Of a stretch of 64,000 nucleotides of DNA, positions 35,249 through 46,460 are shown in pieces. The position numbers and the translations under genes are program-made. This DNA is from Rheum nobile (taxonomy: Eukaryota > Streptophyta > Magnoliopsida > Caryophyllales > Polygonaceae), in the NCBI GenBank assembly GCA_027886185.1, contig WOAB01000563.1:7130001-7194000 (forward strand), given 5' to 3'. Position 1 is the first letter of the stretch. Each line of letters starts with the position of its first letter. The notes below the pieces were generated by a model. It ran no database searches. It worked only from the letters and a program-made list of their open reading frames with translations, and was not told the DNA's origin.

Positions 35249-35880
35249 CACCTTCTTTTTCTTACATTTTCTACATATCTATTCGATTACATTTCGTTTG
35301 AATTACGTCACTGACTTAAGCATCGGAGGGCCGTTGGGTTACCCCCCAACGGTCACCCCAAGAGCTTTCTTTTTTGTACTCTTAAACACAATTTGAACAG
35401 GAACAAGATGCCTCAAAGACAAACATGACATTCAAATTCAAAGGGATATCCTTACTATACACAAAACAACGCTTACAACACACAAATCGATCGACACACA
35501 GGGAGTAGAGAAACAACATACTGCAAACTATTTATGAGACTTGTCCTATCAAAGGTACTCGTCTTTACCCTAACATTACATACGACTCCTCCCCGGATAG
35601 ACAAAGCATGCTACATTAACATCTACAATTACAGGTCGTCACGACCAAACATTTCGCGTTAACGGCCAAGGCGCGACTGACAAAACCCACATGCAAAAAA
35701 ACACACAAGGTACGCGACAAACACTAAAATGTTTACAAAATACGCGACCCGCGATAGTGGATGGGTCGCCAAAACATTATCCATCCCATCACCACGATGG
35801 GGCACAACACATTGTCTAAAACGTTTAAAGTAAAACGTCCACGACACACCAAAAGAAACATTGTCATTTATCAAACCAAG
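35249..35880 (+). other. Y post-integrase region with stem-loop 35331-35352
   Basis: A motif actgacttaagcatcggagg is followed by a perfect 8-bp stem (CCGTTGGG, 35331-35338, with CCCAACGG, 35345-35352). The W element keeps the same motif and stem in minus orientation at 37505-37555 with a different loop. The rest of the stretch shows no gene. Confidence 0.6.
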
Positions 35881-36224
35881 TTAGGACTCGCCTGACTTCT
35901 CATTGACTTCCACATGGACAACATATTGACCCTCAGTCGCTTTAGGGAGTCCCTTGGATACATCCGCGACTTCTTCTTCAACCACCTCAGTATCGACCTC
36001 TTCCCTCTGATCGCCTTCACCAAGGCCCAACAATTTGAACGGCTCGTTGCCCGGATTACCATAGGGATACAAGAGGTCCATATTTGCCCTCGTGTCCTCA
36101 ATCTTCCAAGTCGAATGAGCCCCCGTGGCATACTCCTCCATCATCTCAATATAAGACTTGAGATAGAAATACGTCCCAACATCGGTGGCGACATGGGCAT
36201 CCTTCACACGAACCTCATCAATAC

Positions 36225-36902
36225 TGTTTTGGGGCGAAAAGACCTAACGAATCCAAATCGCCTTAAGGAGGGCAACTAGACAATTTGTTAGACAAATTAT
36301 ATCTAAATAATCCAAATCAACTAATCAATCAAGAGAATGAGAGTAAATGAATATAATATAAACTTATCTCCCTTGAATGAGAGGCGAATCAAATACAGAA
36401 ATTAAGTCGTCGGTCGCTTTAATGTTGGAGTAACGAACTGAGTACAAGAATGATCTCGTATGCGAGTAGAACCACAGTAGAACAATGATAGAAAGCTGCT
36501 TAAATTGAGTAATAATGAGCATGTGTGGTTGTGTGTCGTTACAGAATTGATCCGGGGCCTTACAAGAGAGTTTTCTCTACAATTTATACTACTTCTAGTC
36601 TTCAATCGGTTGGCAGATCCGCCGAGATTCATGGAAGAGGTTGTGGGTCGGTTAAGATCGTCCGAGATCTGTGGGAGACGTTCAGATGTGTACTGGTCGC
36701 TCCGAAGTCCGCAGAGGTTGTCGCTTTAACCACTGTTCACCCCGATATCTCTGGTAGGCTAAACTGACCGGACCAAGATCTCTAGAGGCTTTAACTGACC
36801 GGACCTAGATTTGTGGAGGTTATTGTTGACCGGATCTTCTAGAAGGCATCGTTGGGCTGATCCGGTGGGCCGTTCTGATGGGCTGAAAATCAAGGCCCAA
36901 CA
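36225..36902 (-). repeat. W 3' LTR, 678 bp
   Basis: Plus-strand ends tgttttggggcg and aaggcccaaca, with a purine tract (complement of attgccccaaaa) on its internal side. Confidence 0.92.
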
Positions 36903-37725
36903 ATTGCCCCAAAATTAAACTGGGTCAGAGCGTCAAGTGATGAGACGGTTTGATTTTATAACTTCGACTTCGTTGCAGGTGTTCTGGCGATAGGGCCGAC
37001 GTGTGTGTTGCTCAAGCTGAGAGTCAGCTTAATACAGCCAATAATCGTGTGAAGACGACTGAGGGCGTTTCTTGTGATGACGAAGGGTCAGGAGACCACT
37101 CCTTGTTTGTCGTTTGTTTTGTTATGCAGGTGGACTCGTCAGTCGCTTCCTGGTCAAGTCGTGTGACGTTGGTCGTGTAGACCTGTCGTTGGTCGTGTAG
37201 ACCTGTAGTCGGTCGTGTAGACCTGTAGTCGGTCGTGTAGACCTGTAGTGTAGCATGCTTTGTGTGTCGGGGGAGGAGTTGTATGTATGAAAAGACGAAT
37301 GCCCTGGGTAGGACAAGTCTTTGTAAGTAGTTTGTAGTATGTCGTGTCCTCTACTCCCCGTGTACCGATCGATCGTGTAATGTGTATTATAAGCGCTGTT
37401 TTGTATGTGATAAGGATATCCGTTTGAACGTTGAGTTTCGTCTTGGAGGCCTCTCATTATGTTCCTGTTGAAGACACTTGAAAAGTATAGAAAAGATCAA
37501 AGAGTGACCGTTGGTGTAAGTCCAACGGCCCTCCGATGCTTAAGTCAGTAAAGGATTGGATAAGTATAATCAACTAAATCCAAATGAAATGCAAAGTATA
37601 AGTTTTCAAAAGTAATACGATTCCCAATGGGTCGTGTTCAAGTTTGGTTGGTCGTCTTTTATGGACTCTTCGTCTTCTTCTAATCTGACATGTGTCATCG
37701 CCTTGGCTTGGACATCTCCAAAGCT
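36903..37725 (-). other. W tail between gag and 3' LTR
   Basis: Non-coding in the main. It holds the conserved cggaggg stem-loop (37505-37555) and a short tandem repeat ggtcgtgtagacctgt with about four copies at 37170-37250. This is where pol would be in a full element. Confidence 0.65.
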
Positions 37726-38829
37726 TCAGCAGGGATATTTGGTCAGGTCGCGATAAAGTTCGTTGCCCCTGACCAAGCCTCGACGGAAGGCTTCAATAGA
37801 CGTTGGGACGTCGCAATGTGGGATCGCGACCTTCTCTTTGTTATACCTGTTAAGATAATCCCTTAAGGGCTCATCGTACCCTTGCACGATCTTGTATAGG
37901 TCGCTTGATTGTTTTTCCAGTCTTCGACTGCTGGCGAACTGGATTTTGAATGAATTGACTAGATCGGCAAATGAGGCGACCGAACCCTGCGATAGATGCA
38001 TGAACCAAGTTAGTGCGGGTCCCGTGAGGGTCGTGCCAAAGATTTTGCACATGACCGCTTCACGATTCCCTCTTGGAATAGAGATAGTCAATAGTTTTTG
38101 TTTGTAAATAGAGATATGATCGTCGGGGTCCCCGGTCCCATCGTAGTTGGGCATGTTGGGGACATGGAACTTCTTCGGGATCTCGACGTGCGCGATTGAT
38201 TCTATGAACGGCGAGTCTTGGTATCCGTCCATTGCTTCCTTTTCGATCGGATGCGGGACTCCTGGAATCCGAGCGATGCGATCGGCTAAGACTTTCATAT
38301 GTTTGTTGATAGCTTGTTGTATGAGGACTTGTAGGTCCATCGGCGGGGTGACCTGTGGAGGGACTACTCGAGCTTTTGTGGGCTCGGTCATGGGAATTGA
38401 AGCATTAGTCATGAAAGTATTAACTTGAGGAGTTTGAAACATACCAATGGGTTGAACGACGCTCTGAGTGACCAGATCCATGGGCGTCGGGATTGCCCCA
38501 TTCATGTTGAAACGTGTTTGTAGTCCTTCGGTGTTGACTATTCGTCTTGATCCGCCTGGGACCGATGCAGCTGAATTCACCTGCGATTTCAAAATTTCAT
38601 TTTCACGAATTAGTCTTGTAATTTCAACTCCATATTGGATGCTTAGGGTTTCGGTTCTTAGACGTTGCTGAGCCAGTTCCTCTTGGAGGAAGCTCATTGC
38701 TTTTGCGAGCTTTTGGATCTGGACGTTCAGGATTGGTTGGTTGGCGAGATCTTCGGTTTGACCTACAATCGGGAGGTTGGCTTGAACCTGTTCTTCAACG
38801 ACAATCATGGGGATTCCAGCATCGGCCAT
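37726..38829 (-). CDS. W gag, 367 codons
   Basis: Open from ATG 38829 (MADAGIPMIVVEE). N-terminal coiled coil (residues about 35-90), a linker, and a capsid-like core with PNYDGTGDPDDHISIYKQK, FGTTLTGPALTW and RLEKQSSDLYKIVQGYDEP. The stop after KYPC is probably premature, because gag-like sequence (VQAKAM, VRLEEDEE) continues in frame beyond it. Y has a stop at nearly the same place. The zinc-knuckle region present in Y is gone. The gag core may still assemble particles (inference). Confidence 0.78.
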   Translation of the reverse strand: MADAGIPMIVVEEQVQANLPIVGQTEDLANQPILNVQIQKLAKAMSFLQEELAQQRLRTETLSIQYGVEITRLIRENEILKSQVNSAASVPGGSRRIVNTEGLQTRFNMNGAIPTPMDLVTQSVVQPIGMFQTPQVNTFMTNASIPMTEPTKARVVPPQVTPPMDLQVLIQQAINKHMKVLADRIARIPGVPHPIEKEAMDGYQDSPFIESIAHVEIPKKFHVPNMPNYDGTGDPDDHISIYKQKLLTISIPRGNREAVMCKIFGTTLTGPALTWFMHLSQGSVASFADLVNSFKIQFASSRRLEKQSSDLYKIVQGYDEPLRDYLNRYNKEKVAIPHCDVPTSIEAFRRGLVRGNELYRDLTKYPC

Positions 38830-38876
38830 GATTGGATGTAGATTGGATCATTGATCGGATCGTTGATTGGCTAGAT

Positions 38877-38894
38877 GCCCCACGGTGGGCGCCA
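38877..38894 (-). other. W primer-binding site
   Basis: Minus-strand TGGCGCCCACCGTGGGGC, three bases inside the 5' LTR, identical to Y. Confidence 0.85.
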
Positions 38895-38897
38895 AAT

Positions 38898-39576
38898 TGT
38901 TTTGGGGCGAAAAGACCTAACGAATCCAAATCGCCTTAAGGAGGGCAACTAGACAATTTGTTAGACAAATTATATCTAAATAATCCAAATCAACTAATCA
39001 ATCAAGAGAATGAGAGTAAATGAATATAATATAAACTTATCTCCCTTGAATGAGAGGCGAATCAAATACAGAAATTAAGCCATCGGTCGCTTTAATGTTG
39101 GAGTAACGAACTGAGTACAAGAATGATCTCGTATGCGAGTAGAACCACAGTAGAACAATGATAGAAAGCTGCTTAAATTGAGTAATAATGAGCATGTGTG
39201 GTTGTGTGTCGTTACAGAATTGATCTGGGGCCTTACAAGAGAATTTTCTCTACAATTTATACTACTTCTAGTCTTCAATCGGTTGGCAGATCCGCCGAGA
39301 TTCATGGAAGAGGTTGTGGGTCGGTTAAGATCGTCCGAGATCTGTGGGAGACGTTCAGATGTGTACTGGTCACTCCGAAATCCGTGGAGGTCATCGCTTT
39401 AACCACTGGTCGCCCCGATATCTCTGGTAGGCTGAACTGACCGGACCAAGATCTCTGGAGGCTTTTAACTGACCGGACCTAGATTTGTGGAGGTTGTTGT
39501 TGACCGGATCTTCTAGAAGGCATCTTTGGGCTGATCCGGTGGGCCATTCTGATGGGCTGAAAATCAAGGCCCAACA
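38898..39576 (-). repeat. W 5' LTR, 679 bp
   Basis: Same termini as the left copy, bordered on the right by the TSD AATAC. Confidence 0.92.
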
Positions 39577-41070
39577 AATACTACCCTCAAGCTCCACGAG
39601 CCGGGCTTGCACCTCCGCCAGCTTCTTCTCGGCCAGTGCTTGCTTGCCCTCAGCGGCCTTGACGCGCCAATTAGCAACCTTTAGTTGACCTTCAACCTTG
39701 GCAACCCGCACATCAGCTTGGTCGCTCAAATCTTGCACATTGGAGAACGCAACGATTGAGTATTGAAGAGCCTGCAAACAAACAATGTAAAAAGACATAA
39801 GCAAAAAGAGACAAAAATGCGTGTATTAGCAGAAAACTTCATACAAGATCTTTTCTCACTTACTCGTCAAGCGGCCGCTCCGGCCTCGTCGATACAATCA
39901 ATAGGGTGAAAGTCACCAATCTCCTTCTTAGCTTCCGGGTCCAAAGTGTGGAGCAACTCTTCCAAGTCTCTTCCCCTCATCATGCCCACCGGAAGCCCTG
40001 GATCACCAGTCGCTTTCCTTTTCGCCCCTGAAATTTTAGACGACGGCAAATCTAAAGTGATGATCCTCGAAAGGGCTTTAGCTTTACCTTTTGCCGACGA
40101 AGAAGCTTTTGATCCAAGAGACTCTTTTTGGACAAGCGAGCACTCGACCTCGCGCCTCGAGTACTGTCAGGCAAGCACAAACATATAAACATATGGTCAC
40201 TCCAAAGACCACCCACACGCATACCTGAAGGAACGAACAAGTGCCTTTGGTAACGGAAGTGGACGGAGTCGCCATGTTCAGAGGGCTAAGGGTTAGACAA
40301 TTCACGTTCTTGAACGATCTGTCGGCCTCCGAAAAAGCAAGTAAAATTCAGTAACCGAAGTGAAATTGGAATCCGTCTTCTCTTCTGGACTCGACACTGA
40401 AAATAGACACACGTGAGCAGAAGTTAACAAGACATCAAAACACAAAAGTCTCAAAGGCTAATACAATACCTGATGTCCTCTAGACGTCATGCAAGAAAGA
40501 GCATTCGAATCCCCCCTCAAGCGACCTCCTCTCAACAAAGAAAAATTGCGACCTTCATCTACGATCGTTAACATTGAGATTCAGGGCAGTTGGTTCTCTG
40601 TCTGACCTAAGGCGCAATTGAAAGCGAGAAGAACCTCGACTACTCAGGTAATACGAATACCAGAGAGCATCAAAATCAAAATCAACCTCGACACTGGACA
40701 CCAAAAGATCAACTACCTTAAGGAGACACCACGCATGTGGCATCACCTGACATGGGGCAAGGTTAAGAACAGACAAGAAGTTCCTCACCAAACTCGAAAA
40801 AGGGAAAGAGTGACCTATTCTGAAGGGATAGTCAAAAAAGCAAACCCATCTGTCGCGACACCAGTCGGCCCGTTCTTGGGGCAAAGGGAGGCGAGCCACC
40901 ATTTCGGAAGGGAACTGGCCTACTTCTAGAATCGTGTCCAACTCCTACTGAGTCAAGGTTCCGGCTAAGGAATCCTCCGGGCTAAGGAGATTCGAGGGGG
41001 AGAAATCGATATCTTTCTTGCTGACACCAGAAGACGAAGCTTTGGACTTCTTTGATCTCGGAAGCGACAT

Positions 41071-41352
41071 CGTGAAAAAAGAAACAGTAGGAAATTCAAA
41101 AAAGCTCTTACCTTTGAAACAAGAAACCCTTCATAAGTAAAAAGAAGATGGTGAAAAGAAAGGGAAGTAACTGCCATTTATAGGGAAACTACCTGCTCAC
41201 GGTCAAACCTGCCGACCAATGGATAAGTGCCACGTCATCAATCCATTACAGTGGAATCGGCAAGAGGGAGATCACGTTCGGAGGAGGCTTTGGAAAAAAT
41301 CCAACCGTCCCTCAGCAGCTGCTTTCGGCCCAATTCATTTTTTTGGGGCTAT
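41071..41352 (+). other. Y 3' end before insertion D
   Basis: Non-coding sequence 5' to the antisense gene on the minus strand, possibly its promoter. It ends in tttttttggggctat (41338-41352), the Y polypurine tract, whose LTR now lies 6.9 kb away at 48247 because D inserted at the border. Confidence 0.65.
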
Positions 41353-42574
41353 TGATACGCTTTACTTTGTATAGCGTAACTAGGATTTGTTAGCACATTA
41401 TGGGAGATGATTAGGGTAGTTTTAGGGACTATTATGTGATTAGGGAGAGGCCAAGAGAAGTGAAGAAAACCAAGAAATTACAGAAGATTGGAGCCTCTGA
41501 AGATCAAGTGAAGACCGGAGCAACAAAGACTGAATCGCGACCGCGGGGGTATGAGCCGCGATTGCGGGTCAGGGAGCTGGTGTTGGTGCGCTGAAGTATA
41601 AACGCGATCGCAGGTCTTGGCTGAGGTCGCGGTTTAGGGCCGGCTGATGTGGATTGAAGATTCAACATTTTTCTATCTTATTACCTTAATTATTATTTTT
41701 TATTATTACGTTTAGACTTCTTTTCTAACTTTTTATTATTGGGATATTTAGCATTAGGGCAGACCTAGTTATCATTATCATTCATTCTAGCATATTTTCA
41801 GAATGGCGTTTTAGAGTATTTTGTGCTTTAAAGACTATGAAGAACTAAGTTTCCTTTGCTTAGTCAGACAATTGAAGCATTCGTTTGATTTGGTTGTAAG
41901 ATTATAACTCTTGTTCTATTCCTTTGAATGTTATTAATTCTCTTGTGCTTAATCCCTTTGAGTTTTACTGATTATACTAGCATGATCAACTAGTGGTTAT
42001 TAGTATTATTCTTATGCTAGAGTTAGACTGTTTATGGTTGAAATACCTAATTCAGAGTAGCAACTACGATATTCTAGAACTGATTGTGATAGTTTATTGT
42101 AGAAAGAGAATTGATTGTATGCTAAGTAAAACTGGTTGTTTTATGCGCATGTATCTGCTGAATTTCTGGAACTTACTGCTACTATTGAATTGAATCTGGA
42201 TAGTTTCCTGGTTGTTTGATAGTTAGTATTATCAGGGTCTAGTTGTTCTGTTAATAACTTAAGAAAATGAATAGGAACATTCAATGGTCTACAGAACTAG
42301 AGATAATCAAGGATCAATCAATCAAACTGAAATGTGGATATCTGGTTGGCTGAGTACTTTCATCACTATTTGTTTACATCATCATTAATTCTGTTAGTTA
42401 ATTTCATAGTTTAGAACAAACCAATCCAAAATCCCCTTTGTTACTATTGATAAACGATTTCTACAAACAAGATAGATAACTTGATTATCTATGGGTTCGA
42501 CCCTTACTTGCCAGACTACATTAGTTGGATTTTTAAGGTTTCTTTGTTAGGTATACACGACTAATCGCCTATCA
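41353..42574 (+). repeat. D 5' LTR, 1222 bp
   Basis: Starts tgatacgctttac and ends cgcctatca. Modules ccgcgaccgcggg, gccgcgattgcggg and relatives lie at 41535-41640, some showing C-to-T change at CpG. Confidence 0.9.
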
Positions 42575-42578
42575 AATT

Positions 42579-42596
42579 TGGCACCGTTGTCGGGGA
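42579..42596 (+). other. D primer-binding site (Athila type, two changes)
   Basis: TGGCACCGTTGTCGGGGA differs from the Z site by two transitions of the CpG-decay kind. Confidence 0.8.
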
Positions 42597-42655
42597 GTCT
42601 AAGTTTTATTCTTTTTGTGTGTGATTGTTTACCAACTGTTGTGTGGACCTGTCTT

Positions 42656-44311
42656 ATGGTCCACACCCGTGCTACTAATTCTCCAATCTTAGATCTTGAT
42701 ACAGAAATTGAGCGAACACTTTTCAGGAACCGTAGAACCGTTCGTGAGCAACTCGAGATGGCTGAACAATAGACTTTGAGGCAGTTAACTGCACCGAATC
42801 TGGAGCAGCAACCGCTTGCTGTGAAATTTCTTGAGTTGGCTGATGGTGTCAATTTTGAGTTGAAGTCTGGATTGATTCACTTGCTACCCCACTTCCATGG
42901 GATGAATGGCGAAGACCCCAACAAGCACTTATCTGAGTTTCACGCTGTCTGCACCAGTATGAAGTCAAGAGGCGTGATAGAGAACCAAATCAAGATGAGG
43001 GCCTTTCCCTTCTCTCTAAAAGATTCGGCCAATGACTGGTTCTACTATCTAGCTCCAGGAAGCATTGATACATGGGCAAATATGAAGAAAGCCTTTTTGG
43101 AGAAGTACTTTCCTGCAACAAAGCTCAATAGCCTGAAGAAGAATATCAGCAACATTGAACAACATGCTACTGAGACTTTGTATGAGTACTATGAGAGATT
43201 CAAGAGGTTAATATCAAGCTGTCCATACCATGGTTATTCTAATCAGGATCTCATTCTTTATCTGTATGGAGGACTTCTTGATGATGAGCGCCGAATGGTG
43301 AATGCAACCTATGGAGGTAATATTCTGAACAAGACGCCTGCTGCAGCTTTTGAGATGTTTTCTGATCTATCTGAAGGCTTAAGGCAATTCAGCAAGAGAG
43401 CAAGCTCTCACGCAGTAAAGGCCGCAGACTCTCATCTATCATCTTCACTGCAATCTGCCGTGAACGAGTTGAAGGAGATGATGAAACATTTTATGGTGAA
43501 AGGAAATCCGCAACAAGTCAAGGCATGTGGCATCTGTTATGACACGATGCACCCTACTGATGCGTGCCCGCAACTGCAAGAGCCTACAGCTGAAGTGAAT
43601 GCTATGGGAGGGTTCGTACCTCCTAGACCAAGATATGACCCATACTCCGACACCTACAATCCTGGGTGGAGAGATCACCCCAATCTGAGATATGGGAACC
43701 AGCAGAACCCGCAGTTCAATCAGCGACAACAGCAATTTCAGCAGCCTGGAGGTCAACAACAACAACCCTTCAGACCACCATATGATCCTAGACCTCAGGG
43801 GCAGAGTTCGAGTTCATCTATGTCTACAGAAGACATGATAAAGGCCCTTGTGCAAAACATGACCACCATGACTCAGAATGTGACTACAATGCAAAGCAAT
43901 TTTGTGCAATTTCAACAAGAGACCAGGTCAAGCATTCAGAACTTGGAGAATCAAGTTGGGCAGATCTCTCTGATAGTAAGCAAACTGGAGGCTAGGGAGG
44001 CGAGTAAGCTGCCATCTCAGACGGAGTTAAACCCGAGACAAAGTGTTAATGCCATCATGTTGAGGAGTGGGAGGCAATTGGATGACAGAGCGGACAACAA
44101 AGTTCCCTTAGCTAAAAGGGACGAAATTGAAGCCAAAGAAGAAACTGCGGGCACGGAAAGTGAACCGCGATCGCGGCCATTGAACGTAGAAGCAGGAAGT
44201 GGGATCCAGGCAATGCCGCGGGCGCGGCCTGAGAACCGTGATCGCGGTTATGCCCCCGAAGGTGAAAAGCCATATGTTCGCCCGGATTTTCCCCCGCTCA
44301 GTACAAGCTAG
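42656..44311 (+). pseudogene. D gag
   Basis: Probable start ATG 42656 (MVHTRATNSP). An in-frame amber codon lies at 42770-42772, then the frame is open to 44311. The capsid-like core is close to Z (FSLKDSANDWFYYLAPGSID, FLEKYFPATK). A CX2CX4HX4C knuckle, CGICYDTMHPTDAC, is near 43530. A Gln-rich segment (43700-43770) and a C-terminal stretch built from ccgcg modules (44145-44250) follow. A frameshift at about 44310 separates it from the protease. Confidence 0.83.
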
Positions 44312-44314
44312 CTC

Positions 44315-45004
44315 CGCCATTCCCTGAGGCACTGAAAGACACAAGAAAGTTGGAGAATGACAAGGAGATTTTCGAAACCTTCTGTAAGTGTGAGGTAAAC
44401 ATTCCCTTGCTTAAATTGATTAAAAGTATTCCTCGCTATGCAAAGTTTCAGAAAGAACTGTGTACAATTAAGAGGAATCAAAAAGTGAAAAGCAAGAAGA
44501 AGGTTAAAGTGAGTGAAAATGTGTCTACTGTGTTGCAAAGGCGAATGCCTAAGAAGTGTGATGACCCTGGCATGTTTAGTATCCCTTGTACGATAGGTGA
44601 CACCAAGTTTGAACGAGCCATGCTAGATTTAGGTGCATCTATTAATGTATTGCCTTACTCTTAATATGAATCTTTGGGGCTTGGTGCATGCAACTAGGAC
44701 GGTGATTCAATTAGCTGATTTGTCTAATGTGTATCTGAAAGGAGTAGTAGAGGACGTCCTTGTGAAGGTTGAAAATTTGATTTTTCCTGCTGATTTCTTT
44801 ATGATGGATATGGAACATGATAAGCATGCAGGCCCTGTTATGTTAGGTAGGCCGTTTCTTAAAACCGCCAACACTAAAATTGATGTAAGCAGTGGTTCAC
44901 TTACTATGGAATTTGATGGTGAAGGGGTAGAATACAACATCTATGATGCTAAGAAACACCATCATGATAATGATTTTATGAGTTTTGTTGATGTGATAAC
45001 TTAA
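44315..45004 (+). pseudogene. D protease remnant
   Basis: From FPEALKDTRK to about 44664 in one frame, with the Athila protease box DLGASINVLPYS. An ochre codon (44662-44664) and a frameshift near 44690 follow. VMLGRPFLKTAN is at 44838 and the frame ends at 45004. The position matches the end of the Z gag-protease half. Nothing of RT or integrase follows. Confidence 0.8.
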
Positions 45005-45040
45005 GTTGATCTGCAAGGCACTATGTCGAGCCACGACATT

Positions 45041-45989
45041 AACCAAGGCGCTTCTCGGGAGGCAACCCGAGGTATGAAGTTTGTTTTCTTGTCATTTGTT
45101 TTTCTCTCCTTCTGTTATTCTTTTTCTTTGTTGTGTTTTTAGACTAACATGCAGGAAAGTCGCTTTCAAGGCAAAGCCGCGACCGCGGCCTACAAACCGT
45201 GATCGCGGCCTTCCCTGTATGTGAAGTCGCAGACGCTGCTCTATTTTCCTGTTCAATTTCTTTTAATTTTGCAGATTTGCCGAGAGCACCGCACAGCATG
45301 TGCGGTAAAACGCACGACCTATGCGGTTTAGATCTGTTCGGAAAAAAAAAATCGAAAAAAAACGCGGGTGCGGGCGAAAACCGCGATCGCTACCATGCGT
45401 TCCGCACATAAAAATTTTAGGTTGATGCCACGACCGTCGCCGCCCCTTTTTCCTTTGGTTTTGCGGCTATTTTATTTGGTTACTGAGGATGAGGATGCTG
45501 TAGATGATGAGTAGGAGATGTAGCTCAGGATTTAACCAAGGCGTTTCTCGGGAGGCAACCCGAGGTATGAAGTTTGTTTTCTTGTAATTTGTTTCCCTCT
45601 CCTTCTGTTATTCTTTTTCTTTGTTGCATTTTTAGACTAACATGCAGGAAAGTCGCTTTCAAGGCAAAGCCGCGACCGCGATTGCGGCCTTCCCTGTACG
45701 TGAAGCCGCAGACGCTGCTCTATTTTCCTGTTCAATTTTTTTAATTTTGCAGATTTGCCAAGAGCACCGCACACCATGTGCGGTTTGGAGCTGTTCGGAA
45801 AAAAAATCAAAAAAAAAAAAAAAGCGCGGGCAAAAACTGCGATCGATGCCATGCCTTTCGCACATAAAAAATTTAGGTTGATGCCGCGACCGCCGCTGCC
45901 CCTTTTTCCTTTGGTTTTGCGGCTGTTTTATTTGGTTACTGAGGATGAGGATGCTGTAGATGATGAGGAGGAGATGTAGCTCGGGATTT
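45041..45989 (+). repeat. Tandem duplication in D, about 493-bp unit x 2
   Basis: 45041-45533 repeats as 45534-45989, each unit starting at aaccaaggcg with the post-pol stem-loop and ending at gatgtagctc. The copies differ by several small indels in poly-A/G runs. Each holds ccgcg modules. It occupies the place of pol and ORF3. Confidence 0.8.
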
Positions 45990-46460
45990 ATATGGTAACG
46001 GATGATGCGGTTGATGCATCTGATGAGGAGGAGATTCCAGAGGCACCAACTAATATATGTTCGAGATGGAGAGACAGTATGAGGCCGCCGCTGACACAGT
46101 GAGACAGTCACTTCGATTGGCCCTGAAGACCCAGGTAGACAGTATGGGGAGTGGATAGCTGAGTTTGATGAGGACGGGCGGATGCTCTGAGATCAGTCAC
46201 TGATGATGTGCTCTTACAGCAAGCATTGGGACGCCTTTGCTTCACATAGGTGGAAGGCATATAGGGGACCGACAACCGATGGGCTTAATTTCATTGCCTC
46301 CCGCCATGGCACCAAAAACTCTTGTTTCCATGATTTTCCACCACCACGCCTGCCACGACATCCGAGACACAGACCACCTCGGCATCGCTAGTGGGTATCT
46401 TTCTTTTCCCCCAGAGTCTCATTTTTCGTCTTTCATTACATTGAGGATAATGCAATATTT
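45990..46460 (+). other. D 3' internal remnant
   Basis: Short, mutually incompatible open stretches with no domain. The segment ends with the cattgagga...aagcatgggggag block that opens the conserved 3' region in the other Athila-type elements. Confidence 0.5.

Larger units (their letters stand above)
36225..39576 (-). mobile_element. W: gag-only relative of Y, inserted in the Y antisense gene
   Basis: LTRs 36225-36902 and 38898-39576 share one orientation and are flanked by a perfect TSD, AATAC (36220-36224 and 39577-39581). Minus strand: 5' LTR on the right, PBS (38877-38894) identical to Y, gag (37726-38829), a short tail with the conserved stem-loop, polypurine tract next to 36902, 3' LTR. 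All of pol is missing, so W must use enzymes from elsewhere; Y-like elements are the natural helper because PBS and gag match. LTR divergence is about 3% by eye. Confidence 0.9.
35881..41070 (-). pseudogene. Y antisense gene (gypsy-type transposon protein), spliced, interrupted by W
   Basis: Minus strand, opposite to Y pol. Start ATG at 41070 (MSLPRSKKSKASSSG). The first exon (to about 40480) reads as the N-terminal domain of the plant gypsy-type transposon protein family (probably Pfam Transposase_28): FFDYPFRIGHSFPFSSLVRN, MPHAWCLLKVVDLL. Likely introns with GT-AG ends are 40164-40224 and 39772-39863. A coiled-coil exon (39576-39771) is cut by W and continues at 36224 down to the stop at 35881. 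The frame is continuous across W if one TSD copy is removed. Nonsense codons in the first exon (about 40944 and 40556) and near 39868 show decay. Antisense ORFs downstream of pol are known from Tat elements. Confidence 0.68.
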
